From the NCBI GenBank assembly GCA_015832175.1, contig WJXW01000005.1, positions 1,736,001 through 1,800,000 on the forward strand: 64,000 bases of DNA, in the 5' to 3' direction. This DNA comes from Paraphaeosphaeria minitans (lineage: Eukaryota; Ascomycota; Dothideomycetes; Pleosporales; Didymosphaeriaceae). Shown in pieces: positions 23,146 to 34,023 of the stretch (position 1 is its first letter; each line of letters starts with the position of its first letter). The position numbers and the translations under genes are program-made. The notes below the pieces were generated by a model that had not been told where the DNA came from, ran no database searches, and worked only from the letters and a program-made list of their open reading frames with translations.

Positions 23146-25610
23146 ATGGTCTACAACGGGTCATCGTCAATGTCTAGCCGGAAGATACTGGTAGCTTCCA
23201 TGACTCTACTCAGCAGCGTCTTTGCGTCACCTCTCAGTGGCCAACGTGATGGTATGTTCGATACTCTTGTCAAAGTTCAAAGTTGATCTTCCAAGTAGCT
23301 AGCGGGATCTACAAGCGTAGCACACATTCTTACTCCAGACCGCCTCCTCTGGTTGGATCATGGTCGTCCTCAGCCTCGATTCGTCGCCAGGCTGAAGATG
23401 TCTGTGAGACCGAGGCCTGCAAGTACTTTGCGGACTCAGTCATTGCTGGTCGCGCATCCAACTACACAGATCTTGATCCGTGTGAGGACTTTGCCACTTA
23501 CACCTGTGCTGGGTGGTGGGCGAGTCACGATTTCAGAGCCGACCAGTCAAGTAAGTATACTTATAGGACAAACTGTGATTGCTGAAATATATCTGACGAA
23601 TGTTTCAGACATTGGTGTGCTATCTGTGATGTCCGACGTCAACACAGCGCTGATGAGGTCGATTCTGGAGTCACCGTACCCATCCAACACTACTATCAAC
23701 AGCACCTATTCCACGGGTGATGCGAAGAGCCTAGATGAGCAAAACTTCGAAAAGATGATCGCCACCTACAACTCATGTATGGATACAGATGCTATTGATG
23801 AAGCCGGTGCCAAGCCCCTTCAGGACATCTTGAGTGCTTTCGATACGCTCAAATGCGGGAACGGAACCGATCTCACCGAGAAACTCATCTGGGTCCAGCG
23901 TTATGGTGGAGCGGGCATTGTGCAGGCTGCTACAACGGCAGACGACAAGAACCCCAACATTACTACTATTGCTTTGACTAGTGGGCTGCTTGGACTCGAC
24001 GCCAAGGAGTACTACACCGACGACGAGGCTATCGCCAACTACACGACCGCCATCGTGGGAATGTTTGACAGCCTGTACGGCGAGGATAAGCACGACGCGA
24101 ATGAGAAGATTGCCGCCGAGATCGTGGCTTTCGAGAAAGCTCTTGCTGACGCTTCTCCTGATGCTTCCCAGGCAGGCGACGTTGAGTACTACTACAATCC
24201 AACCCCCATCGCCGAGGCCGACGATCTGCTACCTGAGATCTCGTTCTCTCAGTTGATCAAGGCTTTCGCTCCCAGTAATTACACCGTTGGCGATGTTATT
24301 GTGTACACACCCGACTATTTCCCAGCCGTATCATCCATTCTCAAGAACACTACGACTGAAGCCGTCAATGCTTATTTGGACTGGGTACTGATCCAGACGT
24401 GGGCGACGCGTCTGTCCAAAAACGTCAGCGCTCCGTACCGCCGCCTCCAGAACGAGCTGCAAGGCAAGGACCCTGAAGCCACCGCACAGCGTTGGAGGAC
24501 GTGCTTCAGTGACGTGGACGCCAATCTGCCATGGATTGAGAGCGCGTTCTTTGTCCGTGAAGCCTTCAGCCCCGAGGCTAAGACCTTTGGTGAGCGTATT
24601 ATTACGGATGTCGAAAATGTGTTCAAGGCTAAGCTAAAGACGTACGAGTGGATGAGCGATGAGGTTAAGGAGCTGGCAATCGAGAAGATCGTTAACATGG
24701 TTGAGAAGATTGGGTACCCCGACATCTCTCCCAACGTACAGGATCCCAAAGCACTTGCTGACTTCTACGTGAAATTGAACGTAACGGACTCCTTCTTCGA
24801 GAACGGTCTTGCTTTCAGCAACTTCACCCTTGCCGGTACTTGGGGCGACCTGAACCACCCCACTGACAAGAACCGCTGGTTTATGACCGCGCCTACTGTC
24901 AACGCCTACTTCAACCCGCCATCTAATGAGATCGCTTTCCCTGCTGGTATCATGCAACAGCCCTTGTTCAACCTCGATCTTCCGGAGTACGTCTCTTACG
25001 GAGCCTTTGGAGCTGTCGCTGGGCACGAACTCACTCACGCCTTCGATTCAAGTGGATCGCATTACGACGGTACGATACCGCCCGGTACAAAGTGCCTATA
25101 TCTTAGACATAGACAGCTAATACACGAAACCACTTTTGCGACTCAGCTAACTTGAGCATAGAAAATGGCGCATACAGAGATTGGTGGGACAATGCCACAC
25201 TTGCTGCATTCGAGAACAAGACACAATGCTTTGTCGACCAGTTCTCCGAATACAACATCACGACACCCACGGGCGAACAGCTTCACATTAATGGAGAGCT
25301 CACGCAGGGTGAAAACGTAGCTGATACAGGCGGTCTCTCTGCCGCTTTTGCTGCTTGGCAAAAGAGGAACGAAGCAGAGCCGAACCAGCTCCTTCCGGGT
25401 CTCGAGGAGTACACTCGTGAGCAGCTCTTCTACCTCTCCTTTGGTGGTATCTGGTGTGGCAAGAGGCGACCGGCCGAGGCTGTACGTAGAATCTACTCCG
25501 ACCCGCACTCTCCGCCCAACGTTCGCATTCTGGGTACGGTCGCCAACCAGAGGGGATTCAAGGAGGCCTTCAAGTGCGCCAACAAGGAGCCCGCTTGCGA
25601 GCTGTGGTAA
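23146..25610 (+). CDS. Secreted M13-family (neprilysin-type) zinc metalloprotease
   Basis: A gluzincin endopeptidase of 755 residues from exons 23146-23251, 23299-23550, 23609-25069 and 25162-25610, all phase-consistent. The N-terminus has a signal peptide (SSRKILVASMTLLSSVFASP; cleavage likely after FA). The family Cys and domain start appear at CETEACKYFADS and LDPCEDFATYTCAGWW. The catalytic half has NAYFNPPSNEIAFPAGIMQ (substrate-binding NAYY/F-type motif, about residue 550), GHELTHAFD (HExxH zinc site, about 592) and GENVADTGG (third zinc ligand Glu, about 657). The protein ends CELW, close to the CxxW end typical of the family. Many NxS/T sites fit a glycosylated, secreted enzyme. Length matches neprilysin (about 750). 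It could process host or self peptides outside the cell; substrate is unknown. Confidence 0.92.
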
Positions 25611-26997
25611 ACGGCATGAGAGTGACAGCCCTATCAGGGTGACTAAAAGCATAATGGAAATCATTCATCTAAAGTTTATGTATATCCGTATTCAGTCTAC
25701 TATAGTGAAAATGTAGCGACTTACCGTGCTGCCGATGGAGACGCTTTCCCACGACGCTGGCTCCTTTCCTTCCGCGGACAAAGACACCCAAGCGAGCGCA
25801 ATGTCCCTGCCTCGGTGTGTCACGCCATGGAGCTCCAACTCCATTTGCCCAATCGTCACGGTAGGAAGAAGGCGATCCGCGAGATCGTCGAAAACGACAC
25901 AGAATCCAGTTAGCAAGGACATGCTCAGCGACCAGTGGCTACACCCAGAACCGATCCGACATTACGTTTCCTGCTTTTGCTACGAGATTTATGCACAGAA
26001 CTACATTCATCACTCCCTAGACTAGAAAACATGCTACAAGCAATGCTCACGGATCGGACGTATGTTCAATCTGAATGATATGTATCTCCTACATTCAAAC
26101 AGAAGTACGTTGCGCTCCATTCCAAGCACCGCGGATTAGGTTCGGGCAACAAAATGATTTGCAGTCAAGATCTTGATCTGCTAACAATCCCAGCCCATAT
26201 CGCCATCTCGAGATCCATCCTCATACCTACCACTCAGCTTACCACCAAAACCTTCAACACTGACAGAATTACCCTTCCCCTTCCCATTTTCCAGCTTTCA
26301 ACTATCATCCTCGCCATCGTTATCAATGCACGCTCAAAACTGATCCCCACAATTCAACGAGACAAAATCCGCGTTGTTCCCTCCAGCTCCAACGTCAGCG
26401 GCAGCCTCGACGTGATGTTAAGATTACCCTCATCGTCGGCCTCCTGGTGCTGTGCTATTGCGATCTGGTTCCCAGCGCCAGCGCTATAAACGTAGCGTAG
26501 GTACAGTAGGTACCGTACCTACCTACTGTACCTGCGGAGCGTACTCTTTGTAGACTTGCCCACGGTGATAGAACTGGTTCGTCAACCATCGAACGCTTTC
26601 CCAGCACGCCCTCGATATCCACTGCCGTCATTTGCGCCTCGAAAACATCTAAATTCTCAAGCTCCAGTCTTGAAAGCCCAACCCACAGACCCTACGAGCC
26701 GCGTGGCCGATCAAGCCTCCGCCAAGCGTTCGGGCCAGCCAGTCCCACAATCTTTCTAAGCTTATTGTACGTCATACACCAACATAGCAGCATCATGCCT
26801 ATCCACTCCGCAGGGCCAGTCTTTCGAGATTGCCGGTGCCTTCGCAAAGTTTTACGAAAAAACGATGCGCCGACGCAGTCCTTTCATTTGAGGACCGTGC
26901 GCTACATCCCTTTGACAAGGCCAACATCAACTTCACACATATGAAGCAAGCAAAATGAGAAGAAATGGCAAAATCAGCTACATACGAAATGAAGAAA
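25611..26997. other. Convergent intergenic region with inverted repeat
   Basis: About 1.4 kb between convergent genes. Apart from the inverted repeat listed separately, I see only short random ORFs, including one of 111 codons at 26154-26489 without family features. Confidence 0.4.
26499..26533. repeat. 14-bp perfect inverted repeat (hairpin)
   Basis: The arms AGGTACAGTAGGTA (26499-26512) and TACCTACTGTACCT (26520-26533) are exact reverse complements around a 7-base loop. The TAGGTA/TACCTA core recurs in other intergenic places (near 5535, 36675 and 22718), so it may be part of a dispersed element. It sits in a convergent gap and is not next to a stop codon. Confidence 0.7.
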
Positions 26998-29900
26998 CTA
27001 TGCACAAAGTGAGCACTTCAGCCTCCCCTGGCTGCCCACAACCGCCTCCTTATCCCCTTCCTTCGCAGCAGCCCTCTCTAAGCACCCCTTATGCCACACA
27101 TGCCTACACGCAAACACCACCACCGCACCACTCCCCTCAGTAACGGCCCCTCCCTCCTCAACGTCAACTCTCGCGCTCTTCCCCTTCCCCTTTGCCCCGT
27201 TCTCCTCAGCGACACTCTCAATCCGCTTCAACAGTCTATCATTTTCACTTCTCTCCCACGCGTCCCAGATCGCGCCTCCAGAGCCGGGACCCCATGCCCG
27301 CTTTCGACACTCTTCGCACATCTGTCCACGGGGCCGCCATCCGCGTTGACGTAGTTCGTTGATCTCGTGGACGTGCTCGAAGCCTTCTTTGTCGAGGAAA
27401 CGGTTTGCGAGGCTGAGAATAGTTTCTTCGAATGTGTAGGCTGAGAAAATCTCTGTGAGGATGGAGCGGAGGTGTGATAGTGAAGGCGAGGTGGTGGACG
27501 CTCGAGTGAGGAAGGTGCGTAGAATGCGGAGGAAGGATGGGTTGGACTGGGGCTGTGAGCGGTGGGCCGTGGGAGGGGACCTGCTTGGATGTGATTGGGA
27601 TGCTGATTGTGGTTGACGTTGTGAGGGTACGGTAGTAGAGGCCAGTAATGCGGAGAAGGTTTGTTGTACGGAGGAGCGCAGGGTCGTCGTTATTCTCGCG
27701 GTGTCGATGGATTCGGCGGGCGCAGTGTATGAGGATGTCAAGGCAGCTTGGAGGTCGGTGGTCGCGGCAGAAATGTTTTGAATCAGCCTGACAACTGCGT
27801 CGACAAGATCCAACCACAGAAGCTCGTCAAGTGCAAGGTCTTCTTCCCGGACCTCACCATAGGCTGACTTTCGCCTGTCAATGAGACTGTGAGATGGCCG
27901 GTCTGTAGATCGGGTCTGCCCTTGACACAGCCAGATGCCGACCTTGACGTATTTTTGGATGTCTTCAAGCAGGTCGTGTACCGCTTCTTCGGTGTTGGCC
28001 ACATCTGGAGTCTCTGATGCTGCGCTGATCAAGCCCGTTAAGGCGGTCTCCAAGGTACCGACATGTCTCACCAGGCGATCCATGGCGTCTCTGACGAGGC
28101 CGTCACGAGCCATTAGAACGACAGCTGCGTCAACAACACCACTTCTCTCAAGTGCAGGGAGAATTGCGTCAAGCCTCAAGTCTCCAGACTTGAGCACGCT
28201 GACAAAGTCGGCAACATGAGCACTGTTGTACTTGCACATAAGCTGAACGTATTGCTCGATGAAGCCTAATGGGAGGTCTTCGCTTATTGTACACGATTCA
28301 CCCGTAGTAGAGTCTGTTGGCTCAATAAGAGCGTTCAGATACTGGTATTGCGCATCCGATTCTTCTTCATGGGCATCGAGCACGGGCTTCAGAAGATCTG
28401 AGCCGTATTGCTTTAGTGTGGTTGCAGCGCGAGCAGGATCGATCCTCACAACATCCTTGGCGCGAGAGATAATCACGCTCTTGACTTCGCCGACTTGCTT
28501 TTTCGTGAGACCTTTGCTTGGCCGCAGACAGTCCATTATGCAGCCGAACACAGCTTCATTGTCCTCGGTATCGTCCAGATAGGTGTAAAGCAGCTTTGCG
28601 TACTGCTGTGAGCCAAGATAAACGGTTTTGAGCACACGGTGAAACCCGGCTTTTTCAAAGAGCGGTACCAGCGATTGAAGGTTTGGAGGGTGATATATGG
28701 AAAGAAGGTACTCGACAGAAAGCTGGCAGTCTTCTTTGATTATCTCGGTTGGGTAGTCGCAGAGGCCTAACAGAATGTGGTGCAGGGATGTACCAGGAAG
28801 CATCATGTGCTGCGGGTACTTGGGCAAGTTCCTGGCTACAAACATGTAGAAGTAGGCAATGTTCTCCGAGTCAAAACCCTCTGGTGTCATGATTCCGAGT
28901 AGGATGTTGATAATGTACTGTCGGGTAGGGGTGGGAACTGTACTATGCTTGGCGCCGTTGACCTGGGCCCCGTTGGTTACATCCTGCTCGCCATTCAGGA
29001 AATTGTCTTCGAAAGCCTCGTTGAGCATGCTCATGAAGCTCGATGCGTCGAAATCTAGTATCAGCTGCAGATATGGAAATGGCGGCTCCGGCCCTTTGTC
29101 GGTCCTTGTCAAGACCATGTTCCCGGAGCCAGGTGGCCAAGCGAGATTCTTTCCAGAGAAAAGGAACATATACATGTCTTTCTTCGCACTATACGCCTGC
29201 TCGTCGTCAAGGAAAGCCCCACCAGGATAGACACGACCAGTGAAGGTATATGCCAAGTAGGGGAAAATCTTCATTGCAGAAGTCATGAAGATGTTTTCGG
29301 TCTCGTCTACATTGAAATCTATGATCTTAATGAGCGATAGAATGTTGACAAGAGGTGTGATGAAGTCGCCAATCGCTTGCGTCCAGACGTGAATCAGAGC
29401 GTCGTAAAGATTGTATTGCTGACACAGAGTAGTGACCTGGTTGATGTCGATTGTATCCGTACTCAATCGGCATATCATTTCCTCTAAGCGCGCCGCGCGA
29501 CCAGCCGATGCGTAGAAAGTGATGAGATCCTTGAGTACGTTTGGTGGCACATTGGTGATCTCTTCGTCTAGGATATAGAGTTCCAGTGTTTCAAAGAAGA
29601 CGCTTTCGACAGAAGCTTCCTCGAAAGCATCGTAGACTTCTTCGAACATGAAATCGTGCTCCTTCATGCTGATAAGCCCAGTGAAACAGACTTCTGCGAG
29701 GTCTTTCTCCGACTTGTCGTTTGACTTGCTGCCTCGGCCATCCCGAGCGAAAGTGTATTTGAGTGATGCCGAGATCATTTCCAGTAGCTTTTCTTGTACC
29801 AAGGCATGGCGTGCTTTATCATCGTCCGGTAATCCCACGGTCAGCTTGTCTGCGTCGCCTACATAGTAGGAAGTCGCAAGGCCAATTGCAGCGATGAAAT

Positions 29901-31764
29901 CACCATCTTCCATGAGTGCCATCAATCTATCAGCCCAATTTGACAAGGTGCCAATGGAGATATCATTCACTCCCAAAAGGAACAATCGGCCCTTATATGC
30001 ACGAAAGCTCATGTAGAAAGCATCCGCAACTACACCGTGTAAGGATGTGTCTGATTCGTCCAATTGCTCAATGACCGGGCGAAGCTGTCGCGAAAACAAA
30101 TCCGAGTGGTATATCTGCTTTTTTAGGAGGTCAAAAGAGTCTGTCGGCCGTAGAGTATTGTCCTCTAAGATGATCAGGCGCTGACTTATTGTAAGTACAC
30201 CAAGTACGGATCTGCTTAGCCATTGAACTGCAACAATCGCTTCTTCGCTTTTCCACCTGCTACGCGGTCTGAATGTGAGTTCGGTTGGCTTCTCTCTCTC
30301 GCTGGGCGCAGCCACGATACACTCCACTTCCAGCACCGTCAGAATGTTTGACCAGCAATAGACAAGTTTAGTTTTTGACACGGCTTTGTTTGGATCATTG
30401 GCAGGATTCTTCAGCTTCACGGCAGGGAACCATGCTAGACATCCGCTCAGCGCACTATGCGGTTCAATCTCTTTTGGTCTGGATGCCTTGTGTTGTGTTT
30501 GGGCGATGGGGGTGGTGGATACGATGACTAGCAGGTACGGAGTCAAAAGCGCGGTCAAACCCATGGTATCTGTTGGTTGCTCCACGTTTCCAAGCGGGAG
30601 AGGAGAGAAGGCAAGCACAGAGCTAGGTTTCCGAGGCCTTTCCGCGGACTTGTCGGATACGGGGTACCTGCCAAGGACACGCGTGATCTTCACTGTCCTC
30701 GCAATCGCGCCCAGACCTCGCGTCGCCAAGTGGGAGAAGGACATACCAGCATCGTCGGCGGAAACGAGTGCTGTATGCCGAGTACCCAAGAAGCCGATGT
30801 GGAGAATAGCAACACCGGAGATGTGGCCATCTGACTTTCTTTCATCGAGAGTGTTACGTTCTAAAGGAGGTATGTGCAAGAAAGGTTTGGCAGGTCTGGT
30901 CAACTCCCATGTGAAGATGTGGCCCGTAGCATGTCCTCCAGCTACCGTAGAATGATCGGCAGATATGGCCAACGCTGTCACAGGACCGCACTCGATAGCC
31001 TTCGTCCCTGGTCCTATTATCGATTTGAGCACTTGTTGATAGTCGAAAACGAGTATGTAACCCTTGGACGTCCCAACGACGAGGGAGGCGGCGACTGCCA
31101 AACAGGTGGGGCGACCAAAGTTGCGCTTTCCGACCTCGGAGAAGACTTGGCCAGTGATCTTCTTCAGCTTGGTCCATCGCACAACCTCCCATGGGGACTG
31201 GTGTGTGTTCGCTTCGTCTACTTGCGACTGGAAGAGGAAGTTGCTGGATAACGAGGATTGTCGCGAGTGCGCCGAGAGAAAGATAGGACTATACACGGCG
31301 CGTGGAGAGGCCGATGGCGAGGGTGATAGTCGCGCGGAAAAGCGGCGCTCGAAAGGTTGGAGAGAGGTGGGACGATGAGGCCGTAGAGAGCTGTGCGACG
31401 CGGGGACACTGCTGCTGGGAGAAGAAAGCATAGAGCCCTGGATTGACGGGGTATCGTCCGGAGTAGAGGTCGACCCGGGGCTCTTTGGACGCTGCAACGC
31501 CTGTCGCAATGGGAGATGGGATGCGGAATCGTCATCTTCCGGTTCTCCTTCGCTCCTTCTCCGCGTAGCAAAAGTCACTTCGTTTCCCACACTTGCGATA
31601 GATGCAAGCTCCTCCATGTCCTCCCCAGTGCTGTACGGCGTATTCCCATTGTTCTCCGGCGCTTCAGCTGTCCCCAGAGGCAGAGCCGAAGGCGGGCCAA
31701 GGTCTACCTCGTCGGCATCGTCCTGGTGAGCGCTCGCCTGGCTCTCTCCCGATTCTGAGCTCAT
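26998..31764 (-). CDS. VPS8: Vps8, CORVET complex subunit
   Basis: Vps8 is the CORVET-specific subunit that binds the Rab5-type GTPase Vps21 and tethers early endosomes. A single 1588-residue ORF. Residues 1-170 are acidic and Ser-rich. A beta-propeller follows (for example VVGTSKGYILVFDYQQ and SADHSTVAGGHATGHIFTWE), then the Vps8 core domain around SDTSLHGVVADAFYMSFRAY and DRLMALMEDGDFIAAIGLA. An alpha-solenoid occupies the middle. The C-terminus is a RING-type finger split by an insert: MCEECRKRAWGPG, then VVFACRHVWHKGCLE and finally KCSLCA at the very end. Length agrees with fungal Vps8 (about 1,400-1,600). No intron is needed. It is divergent from the GPALPP gene over 457 bases. Confidence 0.93.
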   Translation of the reverse strand: MSSESGESQASAHQDDADEVDLGPPSALPLGTAEAPENNGNTPYSTGEDMEELASIASVGNEVTFATRRRSEGEPEDDDSASHLPLRQALQRPKSPGSTSTPDDTPSIQGSMLSSPSSSVPASHSSLRPHRPTSLQPFERRFSARLSPSPSASPRAVYSPIFLSAHSRQSSLSSNFLFQSQVDEANTHQSPWEVVRWTKLKKITGQVFSEVGKRNFGRPTCLAVAASLVVGTSKGYILVFDYQQVLKSIIGPGTKAIECGPVTALAISADHSTVAGGHATGHIFTWELTRPAKPFLHIPPLERNTLDERKSDGHISGVAILHIGFLGTRHTALVSADDAGMSFSHLATRGLGAIARTVKITRVLGRYPVSDKSAERPRKPSSVLAFSPLPLGNVEQPTDTMGLTALLTPYLLVIVSTTPIAQTQHKASRPKEIEPHSALSGCLAWFPAVKLKNPANDPNKAVSKTKLVYCWSNILTVLEVECIVAAPSEREKPTELTFRPRSRWKSEEAIVAVQWLSRSVLGVLTISQRLIILEDNTLRPTDSFDLLKKQIYHSDLFSRQLRPVIEQLDESDTSLHGVVADAFYMSFRAYKGRLFLLGVNDISIGTLSNWADRLMALMEDGDFIAAIGLATSYYVGDADKLTVGLPDDDKARHALVQEKLLEMISASLKYTFARDGRGSKSNDKSEKDLAEVCFTGLISMKEHDFMFEEVYDAFEEASVESVFFETLELYILDEEITNVPPNVLKDLITFYASAGRAARLEEMICRLSTDTIDINQVTTLCQQYNLYDALIHVWTQAIGDFITPLVNILSLIKIIDFNVDETENIFMTSAMKIFPYLAYTFTGRVYPGGAFLDDEQAYSAKKDMYMFLFSGKNLAWPPGSGNMVLTRTDKGPEPPFPYLQLILDFDASSFMSMLNEAFEDNFLNGEQDVTNGAQVNGAKHSTVPTPTRQYIINILLGIMTPEGFDSENIAYFYMFVARNLPKYPQHMMLPGTSLHHILLGLCDYPTEIIKEDCQLSVEYLLSIYHPPNLQSLVPLFEKAGFHRVLKTVYLGSQQYAKLLYTYLDDTEDNEAVFGCIMDCLRPSKGLTKKQVGEVKSVIISRAKDVVRIDPARAATTLKQYGSDLLKPVLDAHEEESDAQYQYLNALIEPTDSTTGESCTISEDLPLGFIEQYVQLMCKYNSAHVADFVSVLKSGDLRLDAILPALERSGVVDAAVVLMARDGLVRDAMDRLVRHVGTLETALTGLISAASETPDVANTEEAVHDLLEDIQKYVKVGIWLCQGQTRSTDRPSHSLIDRRKSAYGEVREEDLALDELLWLDLVDAVVRLIQNISAATTDLQAALTSSYTAPAESIDTARITTTLRSSVQQTFSALLASTTVPSQRQPQSASQSHPSRSPPTAHRSQPQSNPSFLRILRTFLTRASTTSPSLSHLRSILTEIFSAYTFEETILSLANRFLDKEGFEHVHEINELRQRGWRPRGQMCEECRKRAWGPGSGGAIWDAWERSENDRLLKRIESVAEENGAKGKGKSARVDVEEGGAVTEGSGAVVVFACRHVWHKGCLERAAAKEGDKEAVVGSQGRLKCSLCA

Positions 31765-32221
31765 GAGGCTCGTCGACCGTGGATCATTGCTCTAGTCGCG
31801 CATGTGTGGACAAATCCAAATCCGGGGGGTCTGCTGGTATTAAGGGGCCACCTTTTTTACTGCATGCCTATGCTCTTGCCAATCCAGAAGTCAGCTGGGG
31901 GCGTAGTTGATTGCAATACCGCGCGGCTACCTGCTGGAGTTCGCGGATTAGGTAGTACTCGATGCCGGTATCGCGATTTGGCGATTGAGGGTGTGTTTGG
32001 TAGGAATCGACGATTCGAAGTGATCCACCGACGAATTTGGAGCGTTATCTCGCAGGTTGTCACAGCAGCAGCGCGGGCGCGAGTTGGAGCTCACGAAGCC
32101 GCCTGCAGTTCGTCGATGCCACCGCCGAGGCCCAAGCGCCCGAGCTCCTCCAACGTCACCTCTGCAGCTCGACAACATTTCCCGCATACACTTTCATCCC
32201 CTCCCCACCCAATCCGCCGTA
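31765..32221. promoter_or_regulatory. Divergent promoter region, VPS8 / GPALPP gene
   Basis: The 457 bases between two divergent starts must contain both promoters. An in-frame extension of the downstream gene to 32057 exists but looks like untranslated leader. No TATA element stands out. Confidence 0.4.
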
Positions 32222-33160
32222 ATGCCTATCGGACCCTCGCTGCCGCCCCACCTCGCGAAACGTGCTCGCGACGACGACTGCAGTGATCGCTCTACGAGCC
32301 CAGAGTCCGGCGAGAAGCGTCGCCGAGTCCTAGGACCAGCTCCTCCGCCCGCCCAACCTGCACCTCGGCGCACCGCAGGGCCCTCGTTACCGCCCCAGCC
32401 GCGGTCGCGATCCAGCAGCGAAGACAGCGATATCGGTCCTGCACTTCCGCCGCCTTCAAAGCCAGCACGCGTGCTAGGACCGGCGCCTCCACCAGCTCCT
32501 CTTGACGAGCGGCCGCCAAACCCGCCCTCGGACGACTCGGACAGCAGCGACGACGACTTCGGACCTGCTCCTCCTTCTGCAGGGGCATCCTACACATCGT
32601 ACGATGTTCCGTCATCAAAATCAGCCAGATCAGCCTTCGACACAGATCCGCAGTACAGCGAGGAGAACAAGAAGGTGCAGCGTGATTCATGGATGACGAT
32701 ACCACCTACACAAGACGGTCTGGCAGCGCGCATGGACCCGACTAAGATGCGAGCCCGCAAATTCAACACAGGCAAGAGCGCGGGCGCCGGTTCCGCAGGG
32801 GGCATGGATATATGGACCGAGACTCCGGAGCAGAAGTTGAAACGGCTGCAGGACGAAGCCATGGGTGTTTCGGCCCGCTCAAACTCTTCGACCTCAAAGA
32901 AAGAGTCGCGCCGTAACAGGGAGGAAGAGGAGACGACCAGAAGGATGAGAGAAAAGCTTGAGGCATCGCGTGGCAAAAGCCTGGTCGAGGCGCATGAGGC
33001 AAAGACCGGCAAAGAGAAAGAGGACGACCCTAGCAAACGCGCGTTTGACTATGAAAAGGACATGGCATTGGGCGGGAAGGTGAACCACAAGCAGAAGCGG
33101 GAAATGCTCAACAAGGCTAAAGGCTTCGGTGACCGCTTCTCGAGCGGCAGCTTTCTATGA
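32222..33160 (+). CDS. GPALPP/DUF3752-domain nuclear protein
   Basis: A 312-residue, intronless protein starting MPIGPSLPPHLAKRARDDD. I chose this ATG because it begins with the family motif itself; the frame is open 55 codons further upstream but that part is low-complexity. Repeated GPxLPP/GPAPPP motifs occupy residues 1-125 (IGPSLPP, LGPAPPP, GPSLPP, IGPALPP, FGPAPP), separated by acidic Ser runs. The DUF3752-type C-terminal domain includes RDSWMTIPPTQDGLAARMDP, WTETPEQKLKRL and the ending FDYEKDMALGGKVNHKQKRE with GFGDRFSSGSFL. Plant and animal relatives (GPALPP1) are nuclear and loosely linked to RNA processing; biochemical function is unknown. Confidence 0.85.
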   Translation: MPIGPSLPPHLAKRARDDDCSDRSTSPESGEKRRRVLGPAPPPAQPAPRRTAGPSLPPQPRSRSSSEDSDIGPALPPPSKPARVLGPAPPPAPLDERPPNPPSDDSDSSDDDFGPAPPSAGASYTSYDVPSSKSARSAFDTDPQYSEENKKVQRDSWMTIPPTQDGLAARMDPTKMRARKFNTGKSAGAGSAGGMDIWTETPEQKLKRLQDEAMGVSARSNSSTSKKESRRNREEEETTRRMREKLEASRGKSLVEAHEAKTGKEKEDDPSKRAFDYEKDMALGGKVNHKQKREMLNKAKGFGDRFSSGSFL

Positions 33161-33447
33161 GTTGATTTTGCGATGGAGGCTGGGCTCGCAAGCAAAATAC
33201 TCTTTACCGTCGGACATGAAGGTCTCTGAAGCGCGGTGAATCAGAACTGTCTTCTTGTTCGTGCTTCACTGAGGTACAGCTCCCTGAATCAAACTATTGT
33301 TTAAGCAAACCTTGCCCCCTTCCACTTCTTCCATCAACCATTTCACAACGCCTTCTACCTTCGTTCAGCGACTGTTGGGCACCACTGACATCTTTCCAGT
33401 CACCAGACGAAACCCCATCCAATCCAACAGTCATAAACACCATCAAC

Positions 33448-34023
33448 ATGGACCGCGACACTCTTGCTATCCTCTTTTGGTCGGGCCTCGCTTTCGTCTT
33501 CCTCGCCTTCTTATCAGACTCCGTCACTGGCTTCATCCTTCCCGTCTACATCGTCGCCCAAATTCTCGCCGGCAGCATTCCCACCATCCTCGTCTACAAC
33601 TACATCAAGCGACGCGGCGCCCTCCAGCATCGAAATTCGCTCTTCTTCCTCCTCACGCTCATCCCAAGCTATCTTTTGTTCGTAATCAACCTCAAGTCCA
33701 TCCAGGTTGTCGTTTACCTCTGGTCGCTCTGCACGTCGTCTGCGACATCCTGGGGTAACTTGACGCATCGGCCTTACTCACGCATCTCTCTCGGCGAGAT
33801 CATCTTTGGGATCCTAGTTTGTGTGTTGGAGATGCTTGGCGCACGACTGGCCGCAGTGTGGCTGGAGAGGGAGGAAGCGCGGTCGGTGGCGGAGGCGAGG
33901 TTTCACTACATCAATGCAAACAGGGCGCAACGACCAAGGCTCACGCGTGCGCAGATCGAGGAGAAGAGGGCGAGGGGTGACTTTGGGAAGCTGCTGACGG
34001 CGGAGGGATTCGTGAAGAAGTGA
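33448..34023 (+). CDS. Small multi-pass membrane protein, unknown
   Basis: 191 residues, no intron, ATG in good context (CAACATGGACC). Hydrophobic segments are about 7-30 (AILFWSGLAFVFLAFLSDSV), 31-50 (FILPVYIVAQILAGSIPTIL), 65-95 (LFFLLTLIPSYLLFVINL then VVVYLWSLCTSSATSW) and 111-135 (EIIFGILVCVLEMLGARLAA). A basic, helical tail of some 50 residues follows (REEARSVAEARFHYINAN, RLTRAQIEEKRARGDF), probably cytosolic by the positive-inside rule. There is no signal peptide cleavage motif and no catalytic motif. I do not recognise the family; the layout would suit an organelle membrane protein. Confidence 0.7.
   Translation: MDRDTLAILFWSGLAFVFLAFLSDSVTGFILPVYIVAQILAGSIPTILVYNYIKRRGALQHRNSLFFLLTLIPSYLLFVINLKSIQVVVYLWSLCTSSATSWGNLTHRPYSRISLGEIIFGILVCVLEMLGARLAAVWLEREEARSVAEARFHYINANRAQRPRLTRAQIEEKRARGDFGKLLTAEGFVKK

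Noticed and set aside
16859..26997. Secondary-metabolite gene cluster around the P450
   Set aside because: Only one P450 and one protease are present; there is no synthase, transporter or regulator in the region.
32057..32221. 55-codon N-terminal extension of the GPALPP protein
   Set aside because: The family motif begins exactly at the downstream ATG (MPIGPSLPP), and the extension is low-complexity Arg/Pro sequence typical of a translated leader.
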